From contig NW_004457695.1 of assembly GCF_000203815.1 (NCBI RefSeq), forward strand, positions 310,001 through 374,000: a DNA stretch of 64,000 nucleotides, in the 5' to 3' direction. Under the pieces are notes generated by a model. The model had not been told where the DNA came from and made no database searches. It saw nothing but the letters and a program-made list of their open reading frames with translations. Source of the stretch: Cavenderia fasciculata. Its lineage: Eukaryota; Evosea; Eumycetozoa; Acytosteliales; Cavenderiaceae. Positions 49,978 to 62,188 of the stretch are shown here, piece by piece. The position numbers and the translations under genes were made by a program. The first letter of the stretch is position 1; each line of letters begins with the position of its first letter.

Positions 49978-51214
49978 CCGTCAATTCTCCCTACCCACTA
50001 GTACAAGTAGTGGAATGACAGGAGATATAAATATATATCGCAAACAACAACAACAACAACAACAACAACAATATGTTTATGTTGGAAATCAGATATGACT
50101 TTATATAAATCAATAGTTGTATTATTATATATGTATGATGAAATTTATAACATAGAAAAGACTATTTATATACTCTTCCAACAATGTACATATCACACAA
50201 TGTGTGTGTTTGATTTATAAACATCACTATCACCCACAAAAATATTAAATCGTATTGTAGGGAGCGAGGTAAGGGTAGGTGAGTGAGTGAGTGATGACTG
50301 TCGGATTTGAAAAAGTATGATGAAAAGGTGAGGTGAGTGATGACGACCAGACCAAAGGAGAGAAGAAAATATTCGATATTGTAGTAGGCATAGCAATTAT
50401 ATCACTCAGTGGGTTGGTGGGTAGCTACTAACCTGTAGGAGGTTATAGATATAGATATGCGATGGGAGGGAGATAGATGATCATTCATCATTGCATTTCC
50501 TTTTTTGGTAATTATTGGTAGTGGTGATGATGAAATAATGATCAAATGGGATGTGTCGGTTATGGCAATAAATACATTCTTGTCCATTGTTGGTTGTTTA
50601 GTTGTTGAATTTGACAATAAAATATAAAAAGTATACTTTTTGATTGAATCAAAAAAGGTTTAAGCTTTTCATCATCATCACAATGATCATACAATTAACA
50701 ATGGTACATACAATTAAATATATATTTGATATGATAGTAGTAGTAGTAGTAGCCAATAAGGGTCAAGTTGTTTTAAAATGGGTGAGAGTAGGGGTGGTGG
50801 AGTGAAAAAAAGAGAGGGAGGTTTGAACCTAGAGTAGGGCAGCCAACTAGATGGATAACTATGATGAAAATAACTGTCATAACCATAATTAAAATTGGAA
50901 TTATTTTCCTTTAAATAAAAAAAATAGAATAAAAAAGGAAGTATGTTCTAAAATAGAGTAGATACGTTGTTGGGATATCTATTTATATATACATAGGTTT
51001 ATATATACAAATAATTGTCGGTTTGTTCATTTGTTTGGTGTGTGTGATGAATAACTTTGATTATCTGACCTCTAAATGAATGAGTCAAACCATCATGAAA
51101 TTCTAATTTTAATTATAATGCATTGATTTGGATTTGGGATTTGGGAATGTGAACAACTTGGACTAATTAGTAACTAGTGACCAATATGTGTTCCTATTAT
51201 TGTCTATTGTCTGG
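46833..51214. promoter_or_regulatory. 4.4-kb gene-free region upstream of pdsA
   Basis: No open frame here looks like a protein. The stretch lies directly upstream of pdsA (leftward) and behind the 3' end of the primase gene, so it most likely belongs to pdsA. D. discoideum pdsA is known to have three stage-specific promoters spread over several kilobases. Candidate noncoding-exon donors on the minus strand are AAG/GTAAGAAA near 47276, AAAG/GTAAGAAAAG near 49306, and weaker CAAG/GTAAAA near 49816 and ACAG/GTTAGT near 50428. Also present: a GATT repeat (49936-49978), a (CAA)n run (50042-50070), GGGT-rich stretches near 48870-48900, and a small hairpin at 49037-49060. No tRNA is seen. Confidence 0.5.
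49037..49060. other. Small inverted repeat (hairpin)
   Basis: GTCAGGA (49037-49043) and TCCTGAC (49054-49060) form a perfect 7-bp stem with a 10-base loop in AT-rich intergenic DNA. It may be chance; no ncRNA family was recognised. Confidence 0.35.
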
Positions 51215-51233
51215 TTATTGTTGCTGTTGACTA

Positions 51234-51267
<34 letters not shown>

Positions 51268-52923
51268 CTACTTTGTCTAAACTCTCAAGGTATCTATAAT
51301 GGGAACGTGATTGTTCATAAAATTGATTTGGATGATTAACAACTGTAAAATTGGTTCTATTCTTTGGATGAAGAAAAGCAAAATGTTTTCCACATGCAAC
51401 CTTAAAATAATAAATAAAAAATAATAAATAAATTAATTCAATAATGATTTGATTTGATTTGATAATATTTTGTTTGTTTGTTTACTTACATTCATTGAAA
51501 TTTTAGAAGTAACCAACATATCTTCAATGACAAATTGATCAATATTTAAAGATTGTAATTTTTGTTGAAGTTTGTCAGACTCCCACATATAGGGACATCC
51601 ATGAACTTGTTCAATTGCATTTGGTATTTTCTGTTGGATCTTGAGACAGGCATAGGGAGAGTACGAGGTAGCCTTTCCTTCAAGACCATAGGTATGACGG
51701 AACGTGTAGGAATAGTCTTTGTCAAAATCGGCACCAGACACCTTTTTCGAAAACATTTGTTTCCAATAGACGATGGCATCTTCATAGACAAACCCAATAC
51801 CCTTGAGAAAGGTGGAGAATTGGAGACGACCTTCATGCTTGAGTTTACCAGTTTGAACGAGTGTATCGTGCATGACACGCATACACAATGGGAACGATGT
51901 CTTGGAGAGTGGTGCAATTTCAAGAGGTCCCACTCTACCCTGTACCTTGGTGGTCGCATTACCAAGTGGATTGTTGCATTTAGGTAATGTGGCAAAGAAA
52001 TCGTAAATGTCTGGGAACTGCATCTTTAATCGTTCCTTTTCCTCTCTAACAGCATCCAATGTAAATTGCAAGTATGAACGATACGTCTCTGCTACGACAT
52101 CAGCAATATCACTACGTAGAATATACGCCACACCCTTTTGAACTACAACCTTTTTTCTCATCACCAAATAAGGTACTTCTTGAAATGCAATCTTTATAAA
52201 TGTATCATTTCCAAATGGTTTTATATTTAAATTTGCTTTTGATTTTCTCTAAACAATCAAACAAAACAAACAAAATAAACAAATACATATTAATATTTCC
52301 TGCTGTCTTTGTCTTTTCTTGTCTTTGTTTCTTTTCATTCTTTTTTTTTAATTACATACATAAATATAATTTAAACTGTCTTTATATTGATCAAATTCTT
52401 CAGTTGATACTGGGTTCCAGCCAAATTCAGAATATTGTTGAAGAAAAGATTGAGTTTCTGCAGCGGTTGCTTGTTCCAATCGGTATTTCAATAGATTGAT
52501 TTCTTGTTGAATGAACCAATCACGATCGTCCGATGTACACATTGCCAAACGTAACAAAAAGTGTGAACATTCATCTTTATATTGATACAACTCTTCACTT
52601 TGATTGATAAACTCTACCAATCCCGATCTCATTGCTTCATCAAACTCTAATTTATTATTACCTGATATATTTGTCTTTGCATCTGATATTGTCTTTAATA
52701 CTAATAAATATAGATAGATAGATTAGTAACTAACTTAAGTATGTGAATAGTTTGAAAGTAATAATACAATACACTGTAATCTACTTAGACACATATGTTC
52801 TATTTGAGATGCATTGATGTGGTCGAGTGATGGTGGACTACAATACAACGATAACTTGTATCTATAATCTCTATCTTGTAATTGAACTGGTTGTTGTAAT
52901 TTAGGTTTCTTTATAACTTGCAT
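51215..52923 (-). CDS. DNA primase large subunit (PRIM2/PriL)
   Basis: Regulatory iron-sulphur subunit of the DNA polymerase alpha-primase complex, nuclear, needed for RNA primer synthesis in replication. Four exons: 52773-52923, 52360-52700, 51490-52248 and 51215-51400; 478 residues, close to the ~510 of the human protein. The four cluster cysteines sit at 286 (FPLCMRVMH), 365 (PYACLK), 382 (HGCPY) and 420 (VACGKHFAFLHP), nearly the same spacing as in human PRIM2. Other family marks are GRLQFSTFLKGIGFVYEDAI and the YTFRHTYGLEGK block. The last exon ends in an Asn run encoded by an (ATT)n microsatellite and a short Gln run, a dictyostelid-style tail outside the folded domain. A decayed partial copy lies at 58380-59040. 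Confidence 0.94.
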
Positions 52924-53447
52924 CTTCTTTTAACAAACAATCTATCTATCTATATATATATATAAATTAGTCTACTAATATTAATAGAGTTAAAGTAAAG
53001 TAGTAGAAGTATTTTCTCGAACCCTGAAAGTGTGTAATTATATAAAAAAAAGGAGGGAACTTTTTCAAATTTTTTGCGAACCACGCAAAGGTTGAAACTT
53101 TGACCATGAGTGCACATCGGGCATCTTGTTTCTTGAAAAGTAGTTATGCCATTTCCAACAATCGATCAGTTTAAAGAGAGTAATAATGGTAAGTGATTTC
53201 GTACAAAGGTCTATTAACCTTCAAACTCTAACATCTTCACACGCACCTCTAACTATTTTCAAAGAAGATGGGTAAATAAAAGCTCAAATAGTTTCATCAT
53301 GGTCATGGATGCTTAAAAAAGATTTATTTATTTATTTATTTATTTATTTATTAATTGTTGGTGTGCTTGTTTTTTTTTTTGTGTTGATGATATTATTATT
53401 ATTGTTATCATGAATGTGTTGTATTATTAATTATTATTATTTTTTTT
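52924..53447. promoter_or_regulatory. Promoter region of the primase gene
   Basis: Follows the primase start (leftward gene) and precedes the end of the lectin-like gene. The part 52921-53165 (AACAAACAATC, AGTCTACTAATATTAATAGAGTTAA, GGAGGGAACTTTTT, CATCTTGTTTCTTGAA) is repeated with changes at 59040-59330. A (TTTA)n run lies at 53326-53352. No gene is seen. Confidence 0.65.
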
Positions 53448-56400
53448 TTAAAGGGTTGAATAAGAGGTACCTTCGAGATAACGATCTACTCCATCGACAA
53501 GGACCATTTCAGGCATTGATGCAACCATAATAAAACGATTACCTCTGCCTGGTTTGCTGTTACCATAGACAAGAGCATCCCATTGACCATAGGAACAATC
53601 ATTGATGTTATAAGAGTAGATAACTTCAAATATACCGTTGGATTGCCATCCCTTTCTGCATCGCTGTCTACTAGCTGGGGATTGGGAAAGGACTTGGTTG
53701 GTCTTTAGATTTGTGAGGGTATAGCTGAGTTGGCCATAAGAGGCAAACAAGAAAGAGGAGCCCATGAAATTATCGGTCTTTTCAGTTGGGTACAATGAAT
53801 AGTTGTCATATAGACCAGACACCTTGAATTTACCCCAAACGACTGCACCAGTTGCCGTACGATAAACAACTGCTGTTTCACCTTCATTTTCAGAGTGAGA
53901 TCCTGGTGGAGGGATTTGAAGGTATCTAAGGTAGAGATAGATAGAGTTAGTTTTAATTAATTGAAAAGGGAGAATATAAGTTGGATAAAATTATAATTAT
54001 AATTACCTCATTGTTGGATAATCATTGGTGTTGGCACCATCAATACACCAACCTAAACTTTTAGAACCAGCTGCATTAACTCCGTGGATACAAGCACCCT
54101 TGGTGGTTACTTCTAGTGCCGCTGTTACATAATTGGAGTTTCTATAGTCTACACGCCATTGGGTGAATGGGTTGGACGATCGAGGACTTCTATTGGTAAA
54201 ATAGATGGTCATGGTCATATCCGAGACCTCGAGAGATGCAGAGAGATAGTCTCTTCCATTGGTGATGAATTGACCCGACTTGATTTCACGGTTGTTTGGA
54301 TCCAAGGTATCGAGGAAACTACCTGGGATGAGAGCGATACGGTTGGATTGAGCAGCTCCGAATCTGCCCCATACCATCTTGCCGGCTGCGTTGGTCATGA
54401 CAATACCCCATTCTCTGCCATAGGCACCTGGTTGAAGGATATTGACCATAGTTGCACCAAGATTTTGAGTGTAGGTACAGTATGTGGCGGCCCCAGACAT
54501 AATTGGAGCAATACATAGATTACCATCACCTTGGAGAGTGGCCATGTAGGTTAGCTTACTATCAACAGCCTCATTTGATGTCCAAATCATACCAGAGTCA
54601 CTGCGGAATAACTTGAAGTTGCCCTGGCCGAGAGTCAAACCAGCACTAACGCCACCATTAGCATTTAGTTGATAGTTGGGGAATACAGACGAATAAATGG
54701 TGTTTGGACCAAACACTTCATTATAATCCATCAACGCACCAAGTTCAAATCCAATTGCTTTATCGGTGTGCACTGAAGCTGTTGGTGTTGGGACACTCCA
54801 TAGTTGTTTCTGATCGGTAGAGTCACAAGTGACATAGGGGAGATCAGCTGCAATTTCATTGGATAGATCCTTTGATCCACATGCACTTGGATGAGAGATG
54901 GTGCATGTATAGGTTTGTGCTGGTGATTCGGTACAAGTAAATGGAGTGGCAGTGGCGGCACATTGGAACTTGGTGATAAAGGTACGAGTGGATTGCGTGT
55001 ATCTAAGATTGATTCCTTTGCCAAGACCGCTACCAATCGTGACGAGGTTTTGAGTCGACGAAACACCAGTTGCAAAGATAGCTCCAGATTTGGGTGAGTA
55101 TTGACAAGATTGGAGGGTGGCATCGTTACAACTTGGTGGGGAAGCATTGCAGACACTGAAAAACATACGATAGTTGTTATTATCGGTATCATAGTTGGAT
55201 GTCAGCGATACATTGTAGGCAGCAGATGAGAGTGGCGACAAATCATAACGGTATCCATTACCGTCAGTGAAGAAGCATGTTGAGGGTGCAGAGAGACATT
55301 TACCAGAGTTGGTATTTTTGATAGTGAATTGGTTGCTCGAGGACGCGGTGTAAATGAACTTGTGATAAGATTGGTCGTTGGAAAAATCTGCAAGAATAGT
55401 GTTGTCCAAACTTTGATGGAGGTGCAACTTTGTCAGAGTATTGGTGAGCATACGAGCCGTTGGTCTGAGAGTAAATCTCCAAATTTGAAGACCATTGGTG
55501 TGGTCACAGCTTCTCAACGATGGCTTGCCCGTGGTGGCACTGGCTGACAAACAGAGATTGTTGTAGAAATTGTTCTTGAGTTGTTTGAATACATTGTCTT
55601 CAGGACCCTTTGTGTGAGCATCGGTGTTGACGGCAGAAGTGACACTGTACCATGCGATACCTTGGTTGACAAATCCTGGGATGTAGTGTTCGTGTGACAT
55701 GGCCTGGAAGTATCCAACGGTCGAAGCATGGCGATAAATGGGAGTTCTGTCGGCCGCAGCAGTGGTGAAGACATTGAATACTGGACCATCCTCGGTAAAC
55801 AGAGTACCATCAATGGCCGTTGGGTTGGAACCAATGTGATATTGGTAGATGGTTTGTCCGGGGGTAGCAGTCTTTGATGAGAATTGATAGACAGTTGAAG
55901 TGGAAGTGTCACCAGAGTTGTAGGTGAATGCTCCAAACACTTGGCCCACAAGCTCAGGACTTTGAGGATCTCGATAAATACTTAGCCTGGCCGACATGCT
56001 CATCCAGGAAAGTGCTTGGTGGTATTTGTAGATGATGACTGGGATCTTTGGTTTGGAAGGGATAGGAACAGTCGAGAAGAGGTAGATGATCGAGCTGGCA
56101 GCTTGACTGTTTGAAGTAAGGGTTGCTCCATCCTGTAAAACATTACCAATGTATCTCGATCCTACACAGGCACCAGAGAGGTAATACCCGTCACCATAGG
56201 TCGTTGTGACAGTAGATGGACTCGTTTTAGTGTCACCGATAGCTTGGCTGACGAAACCTTTGGAAGAGTTGAACGAGACACGATTAATGTAGTCGCCATA
56301 GTAGGTGGTGACTGAATTGATATAGTCTGGCTTGTAATAGACGACTGTGCCTGCAAGAACAACAGTATCACCTGTGACTTCATCAAACCCAGCCAAGGCC

Positions 56401-57747
56401 GACGTAAAGGGTGGTACATTTTGAATGAATCGCAAGCCAGTGACACCATCGACATAGTTGTGAGTGATGGTAATGTATTGGTGTTGGTCATACACTTTGA
56501 TTTGGCCGACCGATGGCATTCGAGTGGCCATACATGGATTAGTGTTGGCTTTTAAAGGGTTTGGGAAACTCATACCAGATGGTACTGTACCTTCATCTAA
56601 AAAATACAAGAGAGAAGAGTAATTACATGGATTAGTAGATGGTAATCGGATTGATGGTTTGTATCTATACTATTCGCGAAACATACTTGCACTACTAACT
56701 TGATAAACAGAATACGTTTGGAGTTTACCGACAAGAGGAGAATACATGGTCTTGATTGGTCTTGGTGGTGCACCGTAGGGGTACTTGATAGGATCCAAGT
56801 AATTCCAGTAGTAGGCTTGGTCGTGAACACCAAGTGCCATCATAATGACATACTGAGCAACCTTGTTGTACTCGTCGACTGGAAGAGTGGCGGCATTGTT
56901 GAGAGTGGCCGTATATCTCGAGTAGATATCGTTGACATGGTTGCTGGCATCGGTAGCAAAGGTGGCCAATAGACTTTGGAGATAATTCTTTTCTTCATAG
57001 GTGTAACCGATTTTATAGACGTCTGCAATTTGGTCACGAAGCAGTCCGAGATACAAGTTGGTGTATTGGACAAACAATGGAAGAGCTGCGGCCTTGACGT
57101 TTAACGATTTTGTTTCATCGGAAACTCCAAAAAAGAATTTGCTCTTGAGAGGGAACAAATAAAGGTTTCTAAAGTAGGTTGCAAAGGCACTCTTGTCCCT
57201 TTCGCCAGACGGGTCGCCACATTTGACTCGGATATCATTTGGGCCAGCCTCCATGCATACAAAGTATGATTCCTTAAAAGAGGCTAGAATGGCTTTGAGA
57301 TCAACTTGCATGGTCATCAGATCATTACATTCGATGGCATAGACAATCGTATCTTTGATATACTTGGCAAGCAATTCAGTCGTGTCTGTCCTTACGTCAA
57401 ACATCTTGGCCAACTGACCAGCAAGAGCACTAACTGCTCCACCAACAGCTCCACCAGCAACAACACCAACAGCACTACCAAGTGCCCCAGTCGCAGCGTC
57501 TACCATCTTATTCCAGGCACTATAAATATATATAGAGAGATACATGGATATTTAGGAATTTGTAAATAAATAAATAATACTATAGCAGTGACCATGCAAA
57601 AAAGTTTTGATATACTACATACATTCCAGCTTCGTAAGAGTCAAGGTCTCCAATAGCTGTACAAGGATCTTGTTGACCAATGACTATATTAGTCATTAGC
57701 AATAAAGCTATGAATAAATAGGTTATGGTTCTCTTCCTATTTATCAT
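53448..57747 (-). CDS. Secreted protein with Cry-type (Endotoxin_N-like) domain and lectin-like modules
   Basis: Four exons: 57623-57747, 56687-57519, 54007-56596 and 53448-53925; 1341 residues, all GT-AG, frame intact. It starts with a signal peptide (ITYLFIALLLMTNIVIG). Residues ~42-319 begin with a Gly/Ala-rich hydrophobic helix and are otherwise helical; the pattern LPLFVQYTNLYLGLLRD, then a YPYGA-type segment and IKTMYSPLVG, resembles domain I of Bacillus Cry delta-endotoxins, the pore-forming helical bundle. From ~320 come repeats resembling the DUF5648 type (PIYRHAS..GYF..), ricin-B-like segments (LCLSAS..LRSCD..QIWRF) and bulb-lectin-like units (TLQGDGNLC, AAGKMVWGRFG). A role against prey or competitors, or in surface recognition, is conceivable; activity is unproven. 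The domain call is by pattern only. Bacterial origin of the N-terminal domain is an inference; the four-exon structure shows it is domesticated. Confidence 0.8.
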
Positions 57748-57779
57748 TCTTTAATTATTATTTAATTATTATTCTCAAA

Positions 57780-57819
<40 letters not shown>

Positions 57820-58379
57820 TTCTATCTATTACTTTGTTGTGAAAAGAAGAAATAAATAAATGAATAATAGTATATGTTGAATGATGATAATAAGAGTGCT
57901 CCGTTTAAATAGTTTTCCATTGTTCGCTCTTTGAAGATATGTTAAGAGAGCCATTATTCTTGACACAAACTTGTTGGTTGAACATCTCGCCACCAACGTT
58001 GGTACCTTGCATTGATTAAATATCAGTGCTTACGTAGTTTTGGGCTAAACTGCAAGTGTGATCTAGAAACCTTGAAATAGAATGAAAGCAGTCTTTTGTC
58101 ACTTTACTATGGGTCTTTGGGGCCCTCGATAGATAGGTGTATTGACTATCACAACGATGATGATTGTCAAATTGCAAGAGGTGACCAGAGTTGCACAATC
58201 TCATTTGACCTGTCAAAGAAGTGGCACTATAGGTATGCAAAGTTTGAAGCGAGACGATAACGACAAAAGATATTCGTATAATCAAATGTTTCAACACAAA
58301 ACCCAATCAACTGACCACGTATGCATTCTGCGCCCGATAATAACAAAGATACTTTGTTTGCACGAGGAACACGCAACCT
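57748..58379. other. Upstream region of the Cry/lectin-like gene with an unexplained GC-balanced segment
   Basis: The first 150 bases contain an (ATT)n run (57778-57816) and AT-rich DNA that should include the promoter of the leftward gene. From about 57930 to 58379 the base composition is more balanced, unlike intergenic DNA around it. A 96-codon minus-strand frame (58016-58306) with a hydrophobic N-terminus and a 79-codon + frame overlap there; neither resembles a known protein. It abuts the primase relic and may be a fragment of a lost gene or mobile element. Confidence 0.45.
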
Positions 58380-59040
58380 AAAATTAAAAAAATAATAAAT
58401 AATTAATTTAATTGTTAAAAATCAAAACACTCTGTGTGAGAGAATTTTGCGGTCTCTCACAAATTTATATGAGTTTTGCGAAAAACCCAGCGCTGTTGTT
58501 TTGACTTCTCACAATTCAATAATGATTTGATTATATTTTGTTTATTTGTTTGTTTGTTTGTTTGTTTCTACTTTCTACTACATACATTGAAATTTTAGAA
58601 GTAATATTTTCTGTTGATCTTGAGACAGGCATAGGGAGTACGAGGTAGCCTTTCCTTCAAGACCATAGGTATAGGTATGACGGAACGTGTAGGAATAGTC
58701 TTTGTCAAAATCGAAAACATTTGTTTCCAATAGACGACATATGTCATTTCATTTGTAGGTATTTGATTTTCTCTAAACATCAATAAATAAATATTAATAT
58801 TAATATTCTTTTCTTTTTTTTTGTGCATAGCTTACGCAAATAATTTAAAGAGTCTTTATATCTTTAGTTGATACAGGGTTCCAGCCAAATTCAGAATATT
58901 GTTGAAGAAAAGATTGAGTTTCTGCAGCGGTTGCTTGTTCCAATCGGCGGTATTTCAATAGATTGATTTCTTGTTGAATGAACCAATCACGATCTGATTG
59001 CTTCATCAAACTAAATTAGTCAGGTAATAATTTATAACTT
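58380..59040 (-). pseudogene. Decayed partial copy of the primase large-subunit gene
   Basis: Collinear with the primase gene but full of deletions. The segment near 58600-58735 matches exon 3 (ATTGAAATTTTAGAAGTAA, CTTGAGACAGGCATAGGGA, GACGGAACGTGTAGGAATAG, AAACATTTGTTTCCAATAGA). The intron side near 58770 matches GATTTTCTCTAAAC. The part 58860-58995 matches exon 2 (GGGTTCCAGCCAAATTCAGA, TTTCTGCAGCGGTTGCTTG). Near 58380 an acceptor-like AG followed by GTTGCGTGT mimics the start of exon 4, but the similarity ends there. Three of the four cluster cysteines are lost or out of frame. No function is expected. Confidence 0.85.
58435..58461. other. Hairpin insert in the primase relic
   Basis: TGTGAGAG (58435-58442) and CTCTCACA (58454-58461) form a perfect 8-bp stem around an 11-base loop. 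It lies within ~100 bases (about 58415-58515) that are absent from the corresponding intron of the parent gene, so it arrived after or during the duplication. It may be a small foldback element. Confidence 0.45.
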
Positions 59041-59330
59041 TCATCTTTTAACAAACAATTCTTCTATCTATATATATAATATAAATGAGTCTACTAATAT
59101 TAATAGAGTTAATGTAAAGTAGAAGTAGTAGAAGTAAAGTATCTACTCTACACTAAAAGTGTGTCTTTTATAAAAAGGAGGGAACTTTTTATTTTTCAAA
59201 AAATTTATTTTTGTATACATATATTTTCGAGCGGCTGAAACCTCGACTTTGTTTTTGTTGTCTCAATTTCCATCTTGTTTCTTGAATGAAAGCAGAAACA
59301 AATATGTCATTTCATTTCCAACAACTATCA
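59040..59330. promoter_or_regulatory. Copied primase promoter now upstream of the ankyrin-like gene
   Basis: Recognisably the same as 52921-53165: AACAAACAATTC, AGTCTACTAATATTAATAGAGTTAA, AAAGTAGAAGTAG, AAAAGGAGGGAACTTTTT, CATCTTGTTTCTTGAA and CATTTCCAACAA recur in the same order. It is the outer end of the duplicated block and ends about 75 bases before the start codon at 59407, so it may act as that gene's promoter if it works in the opposite direction. Confidence 0.65.
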
Positions 59331-59406
59331 TCATTGAGTTGATGGTATTTCACATTCATTCATCATTCATCTATAATAGTTACAAAGAATAAGAGAGAGA
59401 GAGAGT

Positions 59407-62188
59407 ATGACTACTTCTACTTCTACTACTACTAGTATTGATACAATCTTTAAACAGATTATCAATAACATTGTACTCAGAGAAAAGATATTCAAAGGTG
59501 TATATGATATTCATACACTTTTAAAAGTCTATTCAAGAAGAAAGGAGTCTGCGTTGATTAGTCTGACTGATTACATCAATTTTAAGAGACCCGATTTGTT
59601 TATCAAACACTTTGACACTGTATTGAATTCAGTCTTATCAATCCTTGATAACTGTGATCCCAATGTTAAATCATCAGAGTTGAACGATGTATGTATATTA
59701 ATGAATTAATTTGTTCATATATTTATGAATGGTTGTAGTTGTTAACTTGACCTCTTATTTCTTTCTATCTATCTTCTAGAATCAAAGAGTACGAGCATTC
59801 TTTGAAGACCTTTTAACAACTGCCGCAAAGAATCAAAACCATATTATTTTTAAATATTTGGTTGAAAGATATCAACAATATCAACAACAACAAACTACCA
59901 ATAATGAAAATACTACCATTCTTTGTTTAGTAACTCATTTTTATGGAAGTAATCAGATGATTGTACAATCATCATTACAATTTACAAGATTAGTATTAGA
60001 TTATATCAAAGATGGTTTAATATCTTTGAAATCAGAGAGTATTGGTGAATTTACTCAATATGCAATCACGGTTGCATTATCTCATATTGATTTGGACACT
60101 TTGGTACTTGTAAAGAAGTTGTATCCCCAACACCCAGATCCATACTATCCATCACCAATCATTTTCGATGGCTTTTTTAAAAACAACACCAATGCCCAAG
60201 ACCAAAAGAATATGTTGGATTATGTTATTCAAAATGGTGTCATCAATATACGTTTAATTCCACAAGCTATGAGAGCATTATTGATCAAGTTGTTACGACC
60301 TGTTCCCTCCACTTCATCCTCTTCATCCACTACTACTTTATATCAACTATCACCAACCTACAAACCAACCATTAAAATGATATTAAACAACTATAGAGAA
60401 CACTTGACATTACCCAATCTATGTAGTATTGATGATATGATCAATACTATCAACAATGACGGTGATGATAGTGATGATACTATCATATTGTATCAATACA
60501 TTTTTTTGATTAATTATGGAACAAAGAAAATGGATATGTGGCCATTGGGAAATGACCAATCTAAAAAGATTGGCTATTTAGAGTATTTGATCGAGAAACA
60601 AAAACAAACCAAATCAATGGAGGCATTTTGGGAGTTGTCTGCTATTCTCAGAGTTGCTCTTTATATTGGTCACCAACCTACAATTGATTGGTGTTTGCAA
60701 GAGATTGGGTCATCTCAAACAGGTCCGGCTACTGAAGGATTTGTCTATGATACATTAGATATTTGTCCTTCCATCTTGACAATTGACCTGTTGAAAAAGT
60801 CACCATCCCTATGTCACAAATCCATCCTCTTCAATACAATTGAACAACTTCACGATAACAAATCATCACCATCGTTGTCTTTATCAATCAAACAAGTATT
60901 GGAATATTTATTGTCAGGTGACGATGAAGAGGTCGTTTTGGATGACAGGGAATATGTAAAGGCAATAGGTGAGGCAATAAGAAACAACGATCTTGAAACT
61001 CTTAAATTGGTGATGAATTGTTCGAGTTTGACAAGTTCGTATCAAATCGATGCAGAACTATTTGAAAATGCAAATCAAGAGGTGGTAGAATACATATTCT
61101 CAATGGTAAAAGAGTATCCCGACTATTTCAATATCAATCCTCACTCTGACAAGGTGATCAATCCAATAGCTGCCAGGGCCATGTTGACCCACCTCCAAAA
61201 GGAAATAGAGTATGATCTTATTGTATACTATCTGTCTTGTATTTGCAGTGCTGGAAAAGACCTCACTGCTTTAAAAGAGGTTCTTGGCGAGCTTGGACCT
61301 CTTCCCAAACCATCTTGGAATACTTCCAACGAAGGATTTCTTCAAGATCTTATCGATGCAAAACATTATGAAACGGCATCATATATCTTGGAATACTTTG
61401 TATCCGCCAAACATGCTAGAGATGATTATCTCGATAGTTTGGAACCATTTGGCAATAAACATGTTGACCAAGACTACGTGCACTATCTGTCATCAATCTC
61501 TATGGCCTTGTCAAATGACCAGTATGAATTGGCTGACCGTTTAATCGAATACTTTTCATTAGATGATCGTGTAGCAGCATCAACCAATCGATTCATCCAT
61601 TTTGACACTGCGTCTCACCTGATTGCCTATTCTTGGACTCTTTCAGACACCCAATTTAATCATCTCTGGGAACTCTTTTACGGTCAGGATATTATAGATC
61701 GTCGTAGTAGTATCAGTATCAACAACAACATTGACAAACCAAACTATTTTACAAAGTTACATTTGACAATCAACTATATCATCCAAACTATATTAGATCT
61801 TATAACGTATAGAGTCACCAACATTAACCATCGATTTATTGCGTGTGACATTTCAAACCAACAACATTTCCAACAACTCCAACATCACATTGACCGTATC
61901 ATCAATCGATACACCATCTTTATGAACCAATACCAACACTTGAAGCATTTAGGTTTGGAACCATTAGATGCACCTTTCAGTGTATCGGTATTGTCCGGTT
62001 CCCAATTTGACACACAAACACTATGGTCATCAACATCGGCTTCCATTTATCAATATCTTGGTACTAGATTCTACACCAACAAGTCCTCCTCCGACCCTCT
62101 CGAAAAAATCAACCAATACACTGAAACTGAATATCAAGTATTAATGAATCAAGCTATTAGATTTCATTATTTAAATTATAAATTATAA
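59407..62188 (+). CDS. Large ankyrin-like dictyostelid family protein, function unknown
   Basis: Two exons, 59407-59688 and 59780-62188, phase-0 intron; 896 residues. A Thr/Ser-rich N-terminus is followed by VLREKIFKGVYDIHTLLKVY and a run of helical pairs about 30-40 residues long throughout (for example LIEYFSLDDRV, EYIFSMVKEYPDYFNINP), reminiscent of the degenerate ankyrin-like repeats of large dictyostelid-only families. Canonical ankyrin consensus residues are not clear. No signal peptide, membrane segment or catalytic motif is seen. A Ser/Thr run lies near residue 245 and an acidic patch near 295. It could be a protein-interaction scaffold; I do not recognise a specific orthologue. The start lies right after a (GA)n tract and the copied primase promoter. 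Confidence 0.8.

Noticed and set aside
47100-51200. Short open frames of 60-70 codons in the pdsA upstream region
   Set aside because: They are homopolymer-rich, without domain features or splice partners, and no longer than chance allows.
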